From Desulfonatronovibrio sp. (lineage in GTDB: Bacteria > Desulfobacterota > Desulfovibrionia > Desulfovibrionales > Desulfonatronovibrionaceae), in the NCBI GenBank assembly GCA_003566455.1, contig PXDF01000050.1, positions 1 to 40,268 of the forward strand: 40,268 nucleotides of DNA. Direction: 5' to 3'. The translations under genes were made by a program, and so were the position numbers. How positions within the stretch are numbered: the first letter of the stretch is position 1; the number at the start of each line of letters is the position of its first letter. The notes below the pieces were generated by a model. That model saw nothing but the letters and a program-made list of their open reading frames with translations, did not search any database and was not told where the DNA came from. This document shows, one piece after another, positions 15,813 through 23,782 of this stretch.

Positions 15813-17495
15813 CTAAAATTTATTGCCAAGGGTTTCAATCTTTTCCAGAATTTCTTCCGTATTTTCAGATTCGTATTCCAGGGCCATTTCATAACCGTAA
15901 AGGGCCTGGTCATGAATCTCCATGACTTTGGCAATGTCCCCGTAATGTTCCCAGATTATGGGATCGTCATCAACAAATTCCACAGCTCTCTGAATTTCTT
16001 TCCAGGCCTTGTCGTAATGGCCCTGCATATAATAAACCCAGGCCAGGGAATCAATATAATATCCATTTGCAGGATCAAGATTCAGGGCCCTGTTAATGAG
16101 CACCAGGGCTCTGTCCAGATCTTTATTCTGCTCAGCAAGGGTGTAGCCGACATAATTAAGGGCTTCATGGTGATCCTGGTCGATGACTATAATCTCTTCC
16201 ATTATCTGTATGGACCTGTCTTTATCCCCCTTCTTGTTCCAGACAGAACCTTTTCTGAAAAGCAGGTCAGTGTCAGTGGGCCATTTTTCAAGTCCGGAGT
16301 TGATTGACTCCAGAGCTTGGGAATATTTACCCAGAATTTCCAGAATAATGGACTCAAAAAAAACAAACCTGCTTTCCAGGGGATGAATCTCACGACCCAG
16401 ACTGGAAAGCTGGAGGGCTTCATGGTACTGCTCCTGTTCGTAATATATCTGGATACTGAATGACAGAGCCTGCAGATGATAGTGATCGTCTTCAGGAATA
16501 TTGCTCAGATATTCAAGTGCTTCGTCAGGCTGAGACCATCCCTGATAAGCAATAAGAGCAAGATAAAAATAAACTGTAGGTGGGTAGGCTCCTTTCTGCA
16601 TTATTTCCTGAAGGATATCATAGGCATGATTATAAAAACTGTTGGTGATGAACTGGTTGGCAACGTCAAGGCGAAATTGCACATCAACCGGGCCTCTGTC
16701 CAGAAACAGCAGCGCCTTATCCGGATCATTAAGCTTCAGATTAAGCTCGATAACGCGCAGGATGAGATCCGGATTTCGTTCCCCGATATTCAGAAGCTTC
16801 TCATAGATTTCCTCTGCCTGGAGGTAATCTCTCTTGCGTTCATAGATAAAGGCCAGCTCAGCCCAGGCCTGAAGAAACAGAGGGTTTTCATCCACCGCCC
16901 GTCTTAAAAATTCAACAGCCTTTTTGCTGTCACCAAGCTCATTGCTTGCCCTGCCCATATAATATAATATTTCCGGGGTCCTTCTTTTATCCGGAACCTG
17001 CTCCAGAAGATCCAGGGCCTTTGGATATTCTCCCATTTCTAGATAAAAAAACCCCAGGTCCTGAAAAACATCCAAATCATCCGGAGCAACTTTTCTGTAC
17101 TTCTCAAGGACCTCAACTGCATCTTTGTTTCTGTTATCAGCTAGAAACAGCTCCACCAGAAAAAAATACAGTCCAGGTTCATCCGGGAATACATTTAAAG
17201 CCTGTTCTATTGACTTAAAGGCCATATCCCTGTCCTGCCCGCGCCAGTAGGATCTGGCCATTTCAATATAAAGGCCAGGCCTGGGACTTTTTTCAATGGC
17301 TTTTGCCAGTAAAGATGCTGATTCGAGAAATCTTCCCCGGAAAATCTCATCCTGGGCTCTAAGGTAATAGAAGGTGACAGCAGCCTCAGAAGACAACTCC
17401 CATTCCACCTGCTTTACTAAAGGCTCCGGTTTGACAGCGCAACCGGCTGTCAAAAGAACCGCCATGCTTATTATAATGGAGCTAAGTTTTATCAT
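15813..17495 (-). CDS. TPR-repeat lipoprotein
   Basis: The protein (560 residues) starts with a lipoprotein signal whose lipobox LTAGC puts the acylated cysteine at residue 19. The rest is a solenoid of roughly a dozen tetratricopeptide repeats. Recognisable examples include AIEKSPRPGLYIEMARSYWR, VAPDDLDVFQDLGFFYLEMG and LDPANGYYIDSLAWVYYMQG near the C-terminus. TPR solenoids bind other proteins; the partner here is unknown. The downstream LolB-like lipoprotein gene (26 bases away) is the likely functional partner. The gene is 77 bases downstream of the HD-domain gene, past a hairpin covering that gene's stop codon, and may have its own expression level. Confidence 0.85.
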   Translation of the reverse strand: MIKLSSIIISMAVLLTAGCAVKPEPLVKQVEWELSSEAAVTFYYLRAQDEIFRGRFLESASLLAKAIEKSPRPGLYIEMARSYWRGQDRDMAFKSIEQALNVFPDEPGLYFFLVELFLADNRNKDAVEVLEKYRKVAPDDLDVFQDLGFFYLEMGEYPKALDLLEQVPDKRRTPEILYYMGRASNELGDSKKAVEFLRRAVDENPLFLQAWAELAFIYERKRDYLQAEEIYEKLLNIGERNPDLILRVIELNLKLNDPDKALLFLDRGPVDVQFRLDVANQFITNSFYNHAYDILQEIMQKGAYPPTVYFYLALIAYQGWSQPDEALEYLSNIPEDDHYHLQALSFSIQIYYEQEQYHEALQLSSLGREIHPLESRFVFFESIILEILGKYSQALESINSGLEKWPTDTDLLFRKGSVWNKKGDKDRSIQIMEEIIVIDQDHHEALNYVGYTLAEQNKDLDRALVLINRALNLDPANGYYIDSLAWVYYMQGHYDKAWKEIQRAVEFVDDDPIIWEHYGDIAKVMEIHDQALYGYEMALEYESENTEEILEKIETLGNKF

Positions 17496-17565
17496 TGAAT
17501 AACCAGAAGGCTTAACAGCGTGTTGAGAAAATCCTTATCAGACAGGTTCATAACTGAGAGGCTGC

Positions 17566-17589
17566 CTTTTTGTCATTTATGACAAAAAG
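17566..17589. other. Perfect 10-bp hairpin over the HD-gene stop codon
   Basis: CTTTTTGTCA (17566-17575) and TGACAAAAAG (17580-17589) form a perfect ten-base inverted repeat with a four-base loop. On the - strand it spans the last codons and TGA stop of the HD-domain gene. No U-run follows in the direction of that transcript, so it is not a standard terminator. A role in mRNA 3'-end protection, processing or termination is possible. Confidence 0.55.
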
Positions 17590-18343
17590 AAACATCCTTT
17601 GATTGAAGATCATCCAGAAGAAGCCTGTATACCTGAGCGCCCACCTCTAGACCGCACCTGATAAATTCCGGCCCATAGATTCTTCCGGTCTCAGTCCTGA
17701 ATGTTTCATTAATTTTTTTTATAAAATCCAGTCCCTTGGGAAATATGGCAATAATTTCATTCAGCGACAATTCTTCAAAACAGCATATTTCCCACAAAGT
17801 GGTAATGAAATTGTCAGGACCCCAGCGGAATTTGTCTGCGTCATACAGAATATCACTCAATAACTTTTGCCTCTGATCTTCAGTCTTGACCGCTTCCTTG
17901 AAGGCCTCGTGGTTGCTGACAGCAAAGGCGATGTCAATCCGGTCCTGTTGGGAAACAGCATAACTTTTCAGAATCAAAGAAGAAATCTCTGCGGCCCTCA
18001 AGGCGTGGTCTTCATCCTGACGGCAGATATCATGAAGAAGGCCAGACATTTGGCTGAGAATACATATTCTCTTGGCTTCAGAAGGACTACTCCAGGGTCT
18101 TGTCTCAATTATTGCCAATATACCTGCATCTATGGCAACCTTTTTTGAGTGTTCAATCCCATGACCAAATCCATCGTTAAAAAAAGGCAGGACATCTTCG
18201 CGAAGCCTGAGAATCATGGGATGGCTGAAAAAAATATCCCTGGACTGGGCATGCTCTGAGGAAAAATGATTATAAAAGTCCAGGCTGCATTGTGCGGCTA
18301 AGATTTTGGCCTTGTTTCTTGCCTGGCTCAGCCTGTCAGTCAT
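17573..18343 (-). CDS. HD-domain protein (putative metal-dependent phosphohydrolase)
   Basis: The 256-residue protein carries the HD superfamily pattern. His residues in GHGIEHSKKVA (about 58-68) are followed by LLHDICRQDEDH (about 102-113, the HD doublet), then NHEAF and a later DADKFRW. Such domains hydrolyse nucleotides or phosphodiesters using bound metal. The substrate cannot be read from the sequence, and no second catalytic or signalling domain is visible. The ATG overlaps the rpoH 3' end by eight bases, so translation is coupled to that of the sigma factor. The coupling hints at a link with stress response, which is inference. Confidence 0.82.
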   Translation of the reverse strand: MTDRLSQARNKAKILAAQCSLDFYNHFSSEHAQSRDIFFSHPMILRLREDVLPFFNDGFGHGIEHSKKVAIDAGILAIIETRPWSSPSEAKRICILSQMSGLLHDICRQDEDHALRAAEISSLILKSYAVSQQDRIDIAFAVSNHEAFKEAVKTEDQRQKLLSDILYDADKFRWGPDNFITTLWEICCFEELSLNEIIAIFPKGLDFIKKINETFRTETGRIYGPEFIRCGLEVGAQVYRLLLDDLQSKDVSFCHK

Positions 18344-19292
18344 TCTCTATCCACTCCCTGGAAAAGTCACTGACATGATCCTTGATATGAGCCCTTATTT
18401 TTTCAAGAAGTCTGGCTTCGATCTGTCTGACCCTCTCCCTGGTGATTCCGTATTTTTCTCCGATTTCCCTGAGAGTGACCGGAGATTCAGCAAGAAGCCT
18501 CATCTCAATGATGTCTTTTTCTTTTTCATTCAAACTGGGCATAAGCTCCTTGATATTTTTGTTAAGAATATCTGCTGTCTCTTCCTGTAAAAGAATTTCC
18601 TCAGCTCCCTGGCCGATTGCAGGTATGAAGTTCATGGGGGTCATTTCTGAGTCTTCACTGTAGGGCATATCCAGAGAAAGATCGTGCTGGCCAAGCCTTT
18701 GACCCATTTCAACCACATCTGCTTCGGATACATCAAGATTCTGGGAAATAGTATCAGAGTCAGGAGTTATGCCCAGAGATTCTAGACGTTGCTTTTCTTT
18801 ACTCAGGTTATAAAAAAGCTTGCGCTGGGCCTGGGTGGTACCAACCTTGACCATTCTCCAGTTATCCATGATAAACTTGAGTATATATGCCCTGATCCAG
18901 AAAGAGGCATAATAGGAAAACTTGATTCCCTTGTCTGGATCAAATTTCTTCAAGGCCTTCATAAGTCCCACATTGCCTTCCTGGATATAATCAAGCACAT
19001 TTTTCATCCACTTGCGTTGAAACTCCATGGCGATCCTGACCACCAGGCGCAGGTTTGAAGTCACAAGCTTGAGTGCCGCATCATGATCTCCTTCTTCCCG
19101 AAATTTCCTTGCCAGCTCGAACTCCTCTTCAGCCGATAAAGGCGGAAACCTGCCCAGCTCACGCATATATATCCTTAAAGGATCAGTGACTGAGGGAGTG
19201 GAATCGGGCCTAGCGCAGATATCCTTGCAGATTTCTTCTGGCTGTTCCTTGTCTTGTTTCTTCTTTTTGGAATCTCTATCTTTTATATTCAT
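18336..19292 (-). CDS. rpoH: RNA polymerase sigma factor, RpoH (sigma-32) type
   Basis: This is a group-3-like sigma-70 family factor. It has region 1.2 (DPLRIYMRELGRFPPLS), region 2 with NLRLVVRIAMEF and IQEGNVGLMKALKKFDPDKGIKFSYYASFWIRAYI, and region 4.2 with VTLREIGEKYGITRERVRQIE. The RpoH box after region 2.4, TQAQRKLFYNLSKEK, separates it from RpoD and RpoS, so it should direct the heat-shock regulon. The N-terminus has a Lys/Asp-rich tail longer than in E. coli. The start is uncertain. ATG at 19292 gives 318 residues; an in-frame TTG at 19328 gives 330. Neither has a good ribosome binding site. Weak initiation would fit translational control. Confidence 0.9.
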   Translation of the reverse strand: MNIKDRDSKKKKQDKEQPEEICKDICARPDSTPSVTDPLRIYMRELGRFPPLSAEEEFELARKFREEGDHDAALKLVTSNLRLVVRIAMEFQRKWMKNVLDYIQEGNVGLMKALKKFDPDKGIKFSYYASFWIRAYILKFIMDNWRMVKVGTTQAQRKLFYNLSKEKQRLESLGITPDSDTISQNLDVSEADVVEMGQRLGQHDLSLDMPYSEDSEMTPMNFIPAIGQGAEEILLQEETADILNKNIKELMPSLNEKEKDIIEMRLLAESPVTLREIGEKYGITRERVRQIEARLLEKIRAHIKDHVSDFSREWIEND

Positions 19293-19348
19293 ATCTTGAA
19301 GTTTTTCAGGATGATTGGCTGGCTTCAATTTAAAGGAGGTCCGAATTT

Positions 19349-19426
19349 ATGTCCGCTTTCCTCAATATCCTGGTCTCCTGCCAGCCTGATTTCCAGCCTA
19401 TAGTTTTTATTTGTCCTTTTCAATAA
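19349..19426 (+). CDS. Candidate 25-codon small ORF or leader peptide upstream of metH
   Basis: An ATG at 19349 is preceded by AAAGGAGGT (19332-19340), a near-perfect complement of the 16S rRNA 3' end, with nine bases between GGAGG and the ATG. The frame runs 25 codons to TAA and encodes a hydrophobic peptide with two cysteines (starts MSAFLNILVS, ends FICPFQ). It lies between the divergent rpoH and metH genes, 105 bases before metH. This is the strongest Shine-Dalgarno in the vicinity; metH itself has a weak one. It may be a leader peptide, a small membrane protein or chance. No attenuator hairpin is evident after it. Confidence 0.35.
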   Translation: MSAFLNILVSCQPDFQPIVFICPFQ

Positions 19427-19531
19427 TTTTCAGTATGCAGTATTCTTTGTCAATTATCAAATCACCATCTCACCAACCTCAAAATGCCTTGCTGCTGACT
19501 TTGGCAATTTTTGAAATAACAGGCTGAAAGC

Positions 19532-21934
19532 ATGAGTTTTTTAAGACTGGTTAACAACGAACAGATAATCCTTTTTGACGGAGGAATGGGCACTCTTCTA
19601 CAGTCAAGGGGTTTAAAGCCGGGACAATCCCCTGAAGAACTGGGCATGGAAAAACCGGGGTTAATCAGAGAAATTCATGACATGTATATTTCATCCGGGT
19701 CCCAGATCATAACCACCAATACATTTGGGGGCAACAGGTATAAACTCAAGCCTGATATAAACCCCACGGAATTCAACCGGATCATGGCTCAGACCGCACG
19801 TCTGGCAGCGGGCAACAGGGCTTTCATTGCCGGCAGTGTTGGTCCAACCGGAAAAATGTTGGCTCCTCTCGGGGATATTGAATTTTCCCGAATACTCACT
19901 GCTTTCAAAGAGCAGATAACAGGTCTTGTGCTGGGAGGAGCTGACCTTATCCTTGGGGAAACGTTTTTTGACCTGGCTGAAGCCAGGGCAGTAGTCATAG
20001 CAGCAAGACAAGTCTGCGATCTGCCCATAGCCGTTTCCATGACCTTTGAACACGGGCAAAGTCTTACCGGGACAAGACCTCTGGTTTTCCTGGATACAAT
20101 GCAGAACCTCGGCATTGATATCATTGCCATAAACTGCGGTTCAGGACCGGATGATTTTATTCCCCTGGTTGAATCTATGCTGCCCAGACTGGAAACTCCG
20201 CTGCTCATCCAGCCCAACGCTGGTCTGCCGGTCCTGGAGAATGGCAGGACTGTGTTCAACCTGGATCCTGATACATTCGCGGCCAAAATTAAGCCTCTCC
20301 TGAACATGGGAGTAAAATTTCTGGGGGGATGCTGTGGAACCACTCCTGATCATATCCAAGCCCTGAGGCAATCAACTGAGAACTCTTTCTGCAGGAAACC
20401 CGGGCTTCAGAGTAAACCCCGCCTTATTCTGACCTCCAGGAGCAGAAGCGTCCTCTTTGGCTTCAACCATAGAACCGTGCTGGTGGGAGAAAGGATTAAT
20501 CCCACAGGCAAAAAAGAACTTGCATCCCAGCTCCAGGGCTTTGAATTTACCAGAGCTCTGGAACTGGCTGAAGAACAGATAGAACAAGGTGCGGATGTTC
20601 TGGATATCAATGTCGGAGCTCCAATGGTGGATGAGGAAAAACTCCTTCCTGCCCTGACCAGGGAACTTGTTTCCAGGTTTGACTTTCCCCTCTGCATTGA
20701 CTCAAGCAACCCTCAGGCCATAAAAAATACTCTCTTTGAATATCCTGGCAGCCCCCTGGTTAATTCCATCAGCGGAGAGGGGGATAAAATGGATATCCTG
20801 GGGCCCTTGTGCCGGGATTTTGGCGCACCATTTATCCTGTTGCCTCTTAAAGGGAAAAAGCTTCCCGACACATCAGCTGAACGGATAAGGATCATTGACA
20901 GTCTTTTGAAGAAAGCCAGAGACTTGAAAATTCCAGAAAGACTGATCCTTGTCGACGCCCTGGCCCTGACCCTGTCATCCAGTGCGCATGCGGCTCTGGA
21001 CAGCCTGGATGTAATCCGATACTGCCGTGGAAAATGGAATCTGCCGACCATCGTAGGCCTTTCCAATATTTCCTTTGGCCTTCCAGCTAGAGAACTCGTT
21101 AACTCAGCTTTTTTATGCATGTGTCTCGGGGCTGGCATGAATTCCTTAATAGCAAATCCTGCTTCAGTTCGTCTGAGAGAATCCCTGGCGGCCTCCAGTG
21201 TCATCCTTGGGCATGACAGAATGGCCCGGAAATATATCCGCAATTTTTCAAACTGGAAACCTTCAGGATCATTAGCTGGTAAGTCAGTGACACAAAAACT
21301 GACTTTTGCTTCCTCTATTCAAGAGGCTATTCTCAAGGGTAAAAAAGAAGCCATGGCATCTATTCTTGAAAAGGAAATCAATAATGGCCGGGATGCCTTT
21401 GAGATAGTTAACCAGGAGATGATCCCGGCCATAAACATTGTTGGTCAAAGATACGAAAAAAGAGATTTTTTTCTTCCCCAGCTTATCCTTAGTGCAGAAA
21501 CCATGAAAAAAGGCTTTGAATACCTGAAGCCTCTGCTTGAAAAGAACAAAAAGGATCCTGGCCCAACCGTGATAATGGCTACTGTTGAGGGGGATATCCA
21601 TGATATCGGCAAAAATATTGTGTGTCTGATGCTGGGTAATTATGGATTTAATGTTATTGATATGGGAAGGGATGTCTCAGCGCAGAAGATAGTTGACATG
21701 GCAAAAAAACATGGGGCAAAGATTATTGGACTTTCCGCTCTGATGACCACGACTATGGTCAAAATGGAGGAGACCATCAAACTAATTAAAAAAAACAACA
21801 TGCCCTGCAGGGTTATGGTGGGAGGAGCTGTTCTCACTCAATTTTACGCGGAGAAGATCAAGGCTGATGGTTATGCCGAAGACGCGGTATCAGCTGTCAG
21901 GATTGCTCAAAAGCTTGCGGCAATGACAGATTAG
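19532..21934 (+). CDS. metH: Cobalamin-dependent methionine synthase (no reactivation domain)
   Basis: MetH transfers a methyl group from methyltetrahydrofolate to homocysteine through cob(I)alamin. Domains in order: homocysteine-binding (about 1-290) with zinc ligands Cys202 in INCGSG and Cys267/Cys268 in GGCCGT; pterin-binding (about 315-570) beginning VGERINPTGKK; B12 cap (about 590-670); and B12-binding Rossmann domain with DIHDIGKN, whose His690 is the axial ligand. At 800 residues it stops there and lacks the C-terminal AdoMet-dependent activation domain of E. coli MetH (about 1,230 residues). Reactivation must therefore use a separate protein, or low oxygen makes it unnecessary. It heads the metH-argA-hpt-(zinc ribbon)-radA run. 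Confidence 0.97.
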   Translation: MSFLRLVNNEQIILFDGGMGTLLQSRGLKPGQSPEELGMEKPGLIREIHDMYISSGSQIITTNTFGGNRYKLKPDINPTEFNRIMAQTARLAAGNRAFIAGSVGPTGKMLAPLGDIEFSRILTAFKEQITGLVLGGADLILGETFFDLAEARAVVIAARQVCDLPIAVSMTFEHGQSLTGTRPLVFLDTMQNLGIDIIAINCGSGPDDFIPLVESMLPRLETPLLIQPNAGLPVLENGRTVFNLDPDTFAAKIKPLLNMGVKFLGGCCGTTPDHIQALRQSTENSFCRKPGLQSKPRLILTSRSRSVLFGFNHRTVLVGERINPTGKKELASQLQGFEFTRALELAEEQIEQGADVLDINVGAPMVDEEKLLPALTRELVSRFDFPLCIDSSNPQAIKNTLFEYPGSPLVNSISGEGDKMDILGPLCRDFGAPFILLPLKGKKLPDTSAERIRIIDSLLKKARDLKIPERLILVDALALTLSSSAHAALDSLDVIRYCRGKWNLPTIVGLSNISFGLPARELVNSAFLCMCLGAGMNSLIANPASVRLRESLAASSVILGHDRMARKYIRNFSNWKPSGSLAGKSVTQKLTFASSIQEAILKGKKEAMASILEKEINNGRDAFEIVNQEMIPAINIVGQRYEKRDFFLPQLILSAETMKKGFEYLKPLLEKNKKDPGPTVIMATVEGDIHDIGKNIVCLMLGNYGFNVIDMGRDVSAQKIVDMAKKHGAKIIGLSALMTTTMVKMEETIKLIKKNNMPCRVMVGGAVLTQFYAEKIKADGYAEDAVSAVRIAQKLAAMTD

Positions 21935-21955
21935 CAGCTTGAAAACGGGGAAAAA

Positions 21956-22423
21956 TTGAACAAATACTTTTTGCGCAAAGCCAGGATCAGTGATGTAAAG
22001 TCCATTCATGCCATACTGATGGACTGTTCAAAACAGGAATTGTTGCTGCCAAGATCCTACAGCGAACTTTACAGCCATTTAAGGGACTATTTTGTCATAG
22101 CCAGTGACAATGATCCAGGTATCTTTGGCTGCTGCGCGCTGAGCATTGTCTGGGAAAGCCTGGCTGAAGTCCGTTCTCTGGCCATCGTTTCCGACATAAG
22201 AGGGAAGGGATGGGGCAGGAAACTTGTTGAATCATGCCTTAGCGAGGCCATAACATTAGGTATTTACAAGGTTTTCACATTAACCTATCAAGTCGCCTTT
22301 TTTGCAAGACTGGGCTTTATTGAAATATCAAAAGACGTTCTGCCTCAGAAGGTATGGGCTGACTGCCTGCGCTGCCCTAAGTTTCCGGACTGTGATGAAA
22401 CCGCCATGCTTATGGAAATGTAA
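21956..22423 (+). CDS. argA: GNAT N-acetyltransferase, probable short-type N-acetylglutamate synthase
   Basis: The protein (155 residues) is a single GNAT fold. The acetyl-CoA loop is in VRSLAIVSDIRGKGWGRKLVESCL (about 74-97), where the R/Q-x-x-G-x-G/A motif reads RGKGWG. The C-terminal block YQVAFFARLGFIEISKDVLPQKVWADCLRCPKFPDCDETAM is typical of short-form ArgA, which makes N-acetylglutamate for arginine synthesis. These lack the amino-acid-kinase domain of classical ArgA, so feedback control would differ. The start is a TTG 21 bases after the metH stop, with GGGG seven bases upstream. A general GNAT acetyltransferase remains possible. Confidence 0.78.
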   Translation: MNKYFLRKARISDVKSIHAILMDCSKQELLLPRSYSELYSHLRDYFVIASDNDPGIFGCCALSIVWESLAEVRSLAIVSDIRGKGWGRKLVESCLSEAITLGIYKVFTLTYQVAFFARLGFIEISKDVLPQKVWADCLRCPKFPDCDETAMLMEM

Positions 22424-22449
22424 CATCCCATATTCAATATATTGAAAAA

Positions 22450-22968
22450 ATGAAGTTAAAAGAAATTTTTAAACCTGACCTTATCCAGAACAGGGTCAGA
22501 GAACTTGGAGAGGAAATATCCAGAGATTTCCAGGACAGATCATTGGTCGCAGTATGCGTTCTCAAAGGCGCATTTATATTTTACGCTGACCTGATCAGAT
22601 CATTATCCATAGAACCGGAAATGGACTTTGTGCGCATGTCAAGCTATGCTGACAGGACTTCCTCCAGCGGAAAGGTAATATTTTCAAAAGACATGGAAAT
22701 TTCCATCAAAGGCAAGAATGTTCTCATCGTGGAGGATATAGTTGATACAGGGCGCTCGGTTTCATATTTACGGCGGGTGCTGGAAGGCAGGGACCCGGAA
22801 TCCGTAAGATTATGCGCTCTTATTGACAAACATGAAAGAAGGGAAGTCCAGGTCAAAGTTGATTACGCTGGTTTTGTCCTGAAAAAAGGGTTTATAGTGG
22901 GTTACGGACTTGACTGCGCGGAAAGATACAGAAAACTGCCTGGGATATACACACTGATTCCAGAATAA
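22450..22968 (+). CDS. hpt: Hypoxanthine phosphoribosyltransferase
   Basis: Hpt salvages hypoxanthine and guanine to IMP and GMP using PRPP. The PRPP loop VLIVEDIVDTGRS (residues 91-103) has both acidic residues. Upstream are CVLKGAFIFYADL, characteristic of the purine-specific branch, and MDFVRMSSYA with the flexible-loop Ser-Tyr. Near the C-terminus are YAGFVLKKGFIVGYGLDC, which carries the base-contacting Lys and Asp, and RKLPGIYTL. The length of 172 residues is typical. It is 26 bases after the acetyltransferase gene and 19 before the zinc-ribbon gene, so it is part of the metH-to-radA run. Confidence 0.95.
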   Translation: MKLKEIFKPDLIQNRVRELGEEISRDFQDRSLVAVCVLKGAFIFYADLIRSLSIEPEMDFVRMSSYADRTSSSGKVIFSKDMEISIKGKNVLIVEDIVDTGRSVSYLRRVLEGRDPESVRLCALIDKHERREVQVKVDYAGFVLKKGFIVGYGLDCAERYRKLPGIYTLIPE

Positions 22969-22987
22969 TAATTACCGGAGATCAGCC

Positions 22988-23776
22988 ATGATAGTTCAAT
23001 GTCCTAATTGCAAAACCAAATACAATCTCGACGATTCAAGGGTCAAGGACGAGGTCAGACTTCGATGCACAAGATGCAAAAATATCTTCAAGCTTTCTGA
23101 TCAGGATCAGGAAAAAATTACAGATGATTTCGCCATAAAGTGGAGGACGGAAGAAAGAACAAAGGAACCATCCAGGTCTGATACTTCTTTTGATGATGTG
23201 AGCGTGTTCCTGGCCCGGCGAAAAAAGATCAGGAGATGGATTATAGCTCTTGCGGCGGCGGTGATTATTGCCCTGGGTGTTTACTTTGTTCTGCCCATGC
23301 TTGATAACGGCATGACTATTCCTTTCATTTCTACTCAGGAAGAAAAGGTGGAAATTACGCAACAAAATGAATTCACAGAGAAAGACGTCAGAGATATCTC
23401 CCTGGAAAATATACGCCAGTATTTTGTTAACAATGACAAGATTGGACAGCTTTTTGTTGTGGAAGGACAGGCTGTAAACAACTTCAGCGAACCAAAATCC
23501 ATGATCAAATTAAGAGCATCACTTTATGATATTGGGGGTACTGTTCTTGTTGAAAAAGATTTTTTATGCGGCAATGTAGCTTCATTGTTCCAGCTTCAGG
23601 TTTCATCAGAAGAAGAACTTGAGTCCACGCTCCAGTCCCGCCTGGGAATACTTACAACAAACAGGCTTGTGGAACCCGGCGGTTATACACCCTTTATGGT
23701 TGTTTTTTACAATCCCCCCGAAGAAATGCAGGAATTCGGTCTTGAGGTAATTGAAGCCCATGACCCGACTCCATAA
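22988..23776 (+). CDS. MJ0042-type zinc-ribbon membrane protein with DUF3426-like domain
   Basis: Function unknown. The N-terminus is an MJ0042 zinc ribbon (Cys5, Cys8, Cys27, Cys30). A charged linker follows, then one strong membrane helix (about residues 84-104, WIIALAAAVIIALGVYFVLPML). The C-terminal extracytoplasmic domain is about 150 residues and has the pattern of DUF3426 (GQLFVVEGQAVNNFSEP, then an Ig-like strand run ending PFMVVFYNPPEEMQEFGLEV). The topology puts the zinc ribbon in the cytoplasm and the domain in the periplasm. It begins 20 bases after hpt and ends six before radA. A second protein with the same zinc ribbon but a Yip1-like tail is encoded at 6746-7696. Confidence 0.88.
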   Translation: MIVQCPNCKTKYNLDDSRVKDEVRLRCTRCKNIFKLSDQDQEKITDDFAIKWRTEERTKEPSRSDTSFDDVSVFLARRKKIRRWIIALAAAVIIALGVYFVLPMLDNGMTIPFISTQEEKVEITQQNEFTEKDVRDISLENIRQYFVNNDKIGQLFVVEGQAVNNFSEPKSMIKLRASLYDIGGTVLVEKDFLCGNVASLFQLQVSSEEELESTLQSRLGILTTNRLVEPGGYTPFMVVFYNPPEEMQEFGLEVIEAHDPTP

Positions 23777-23782
23777 GCTTTC

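Noticed and set aside
20713-21243. 176-residue antisense frame within metH
   Set aside because: Opposite the pterin-binding domain of an intact metH; Arg/Ser-rich composition typical of antisense shadows.
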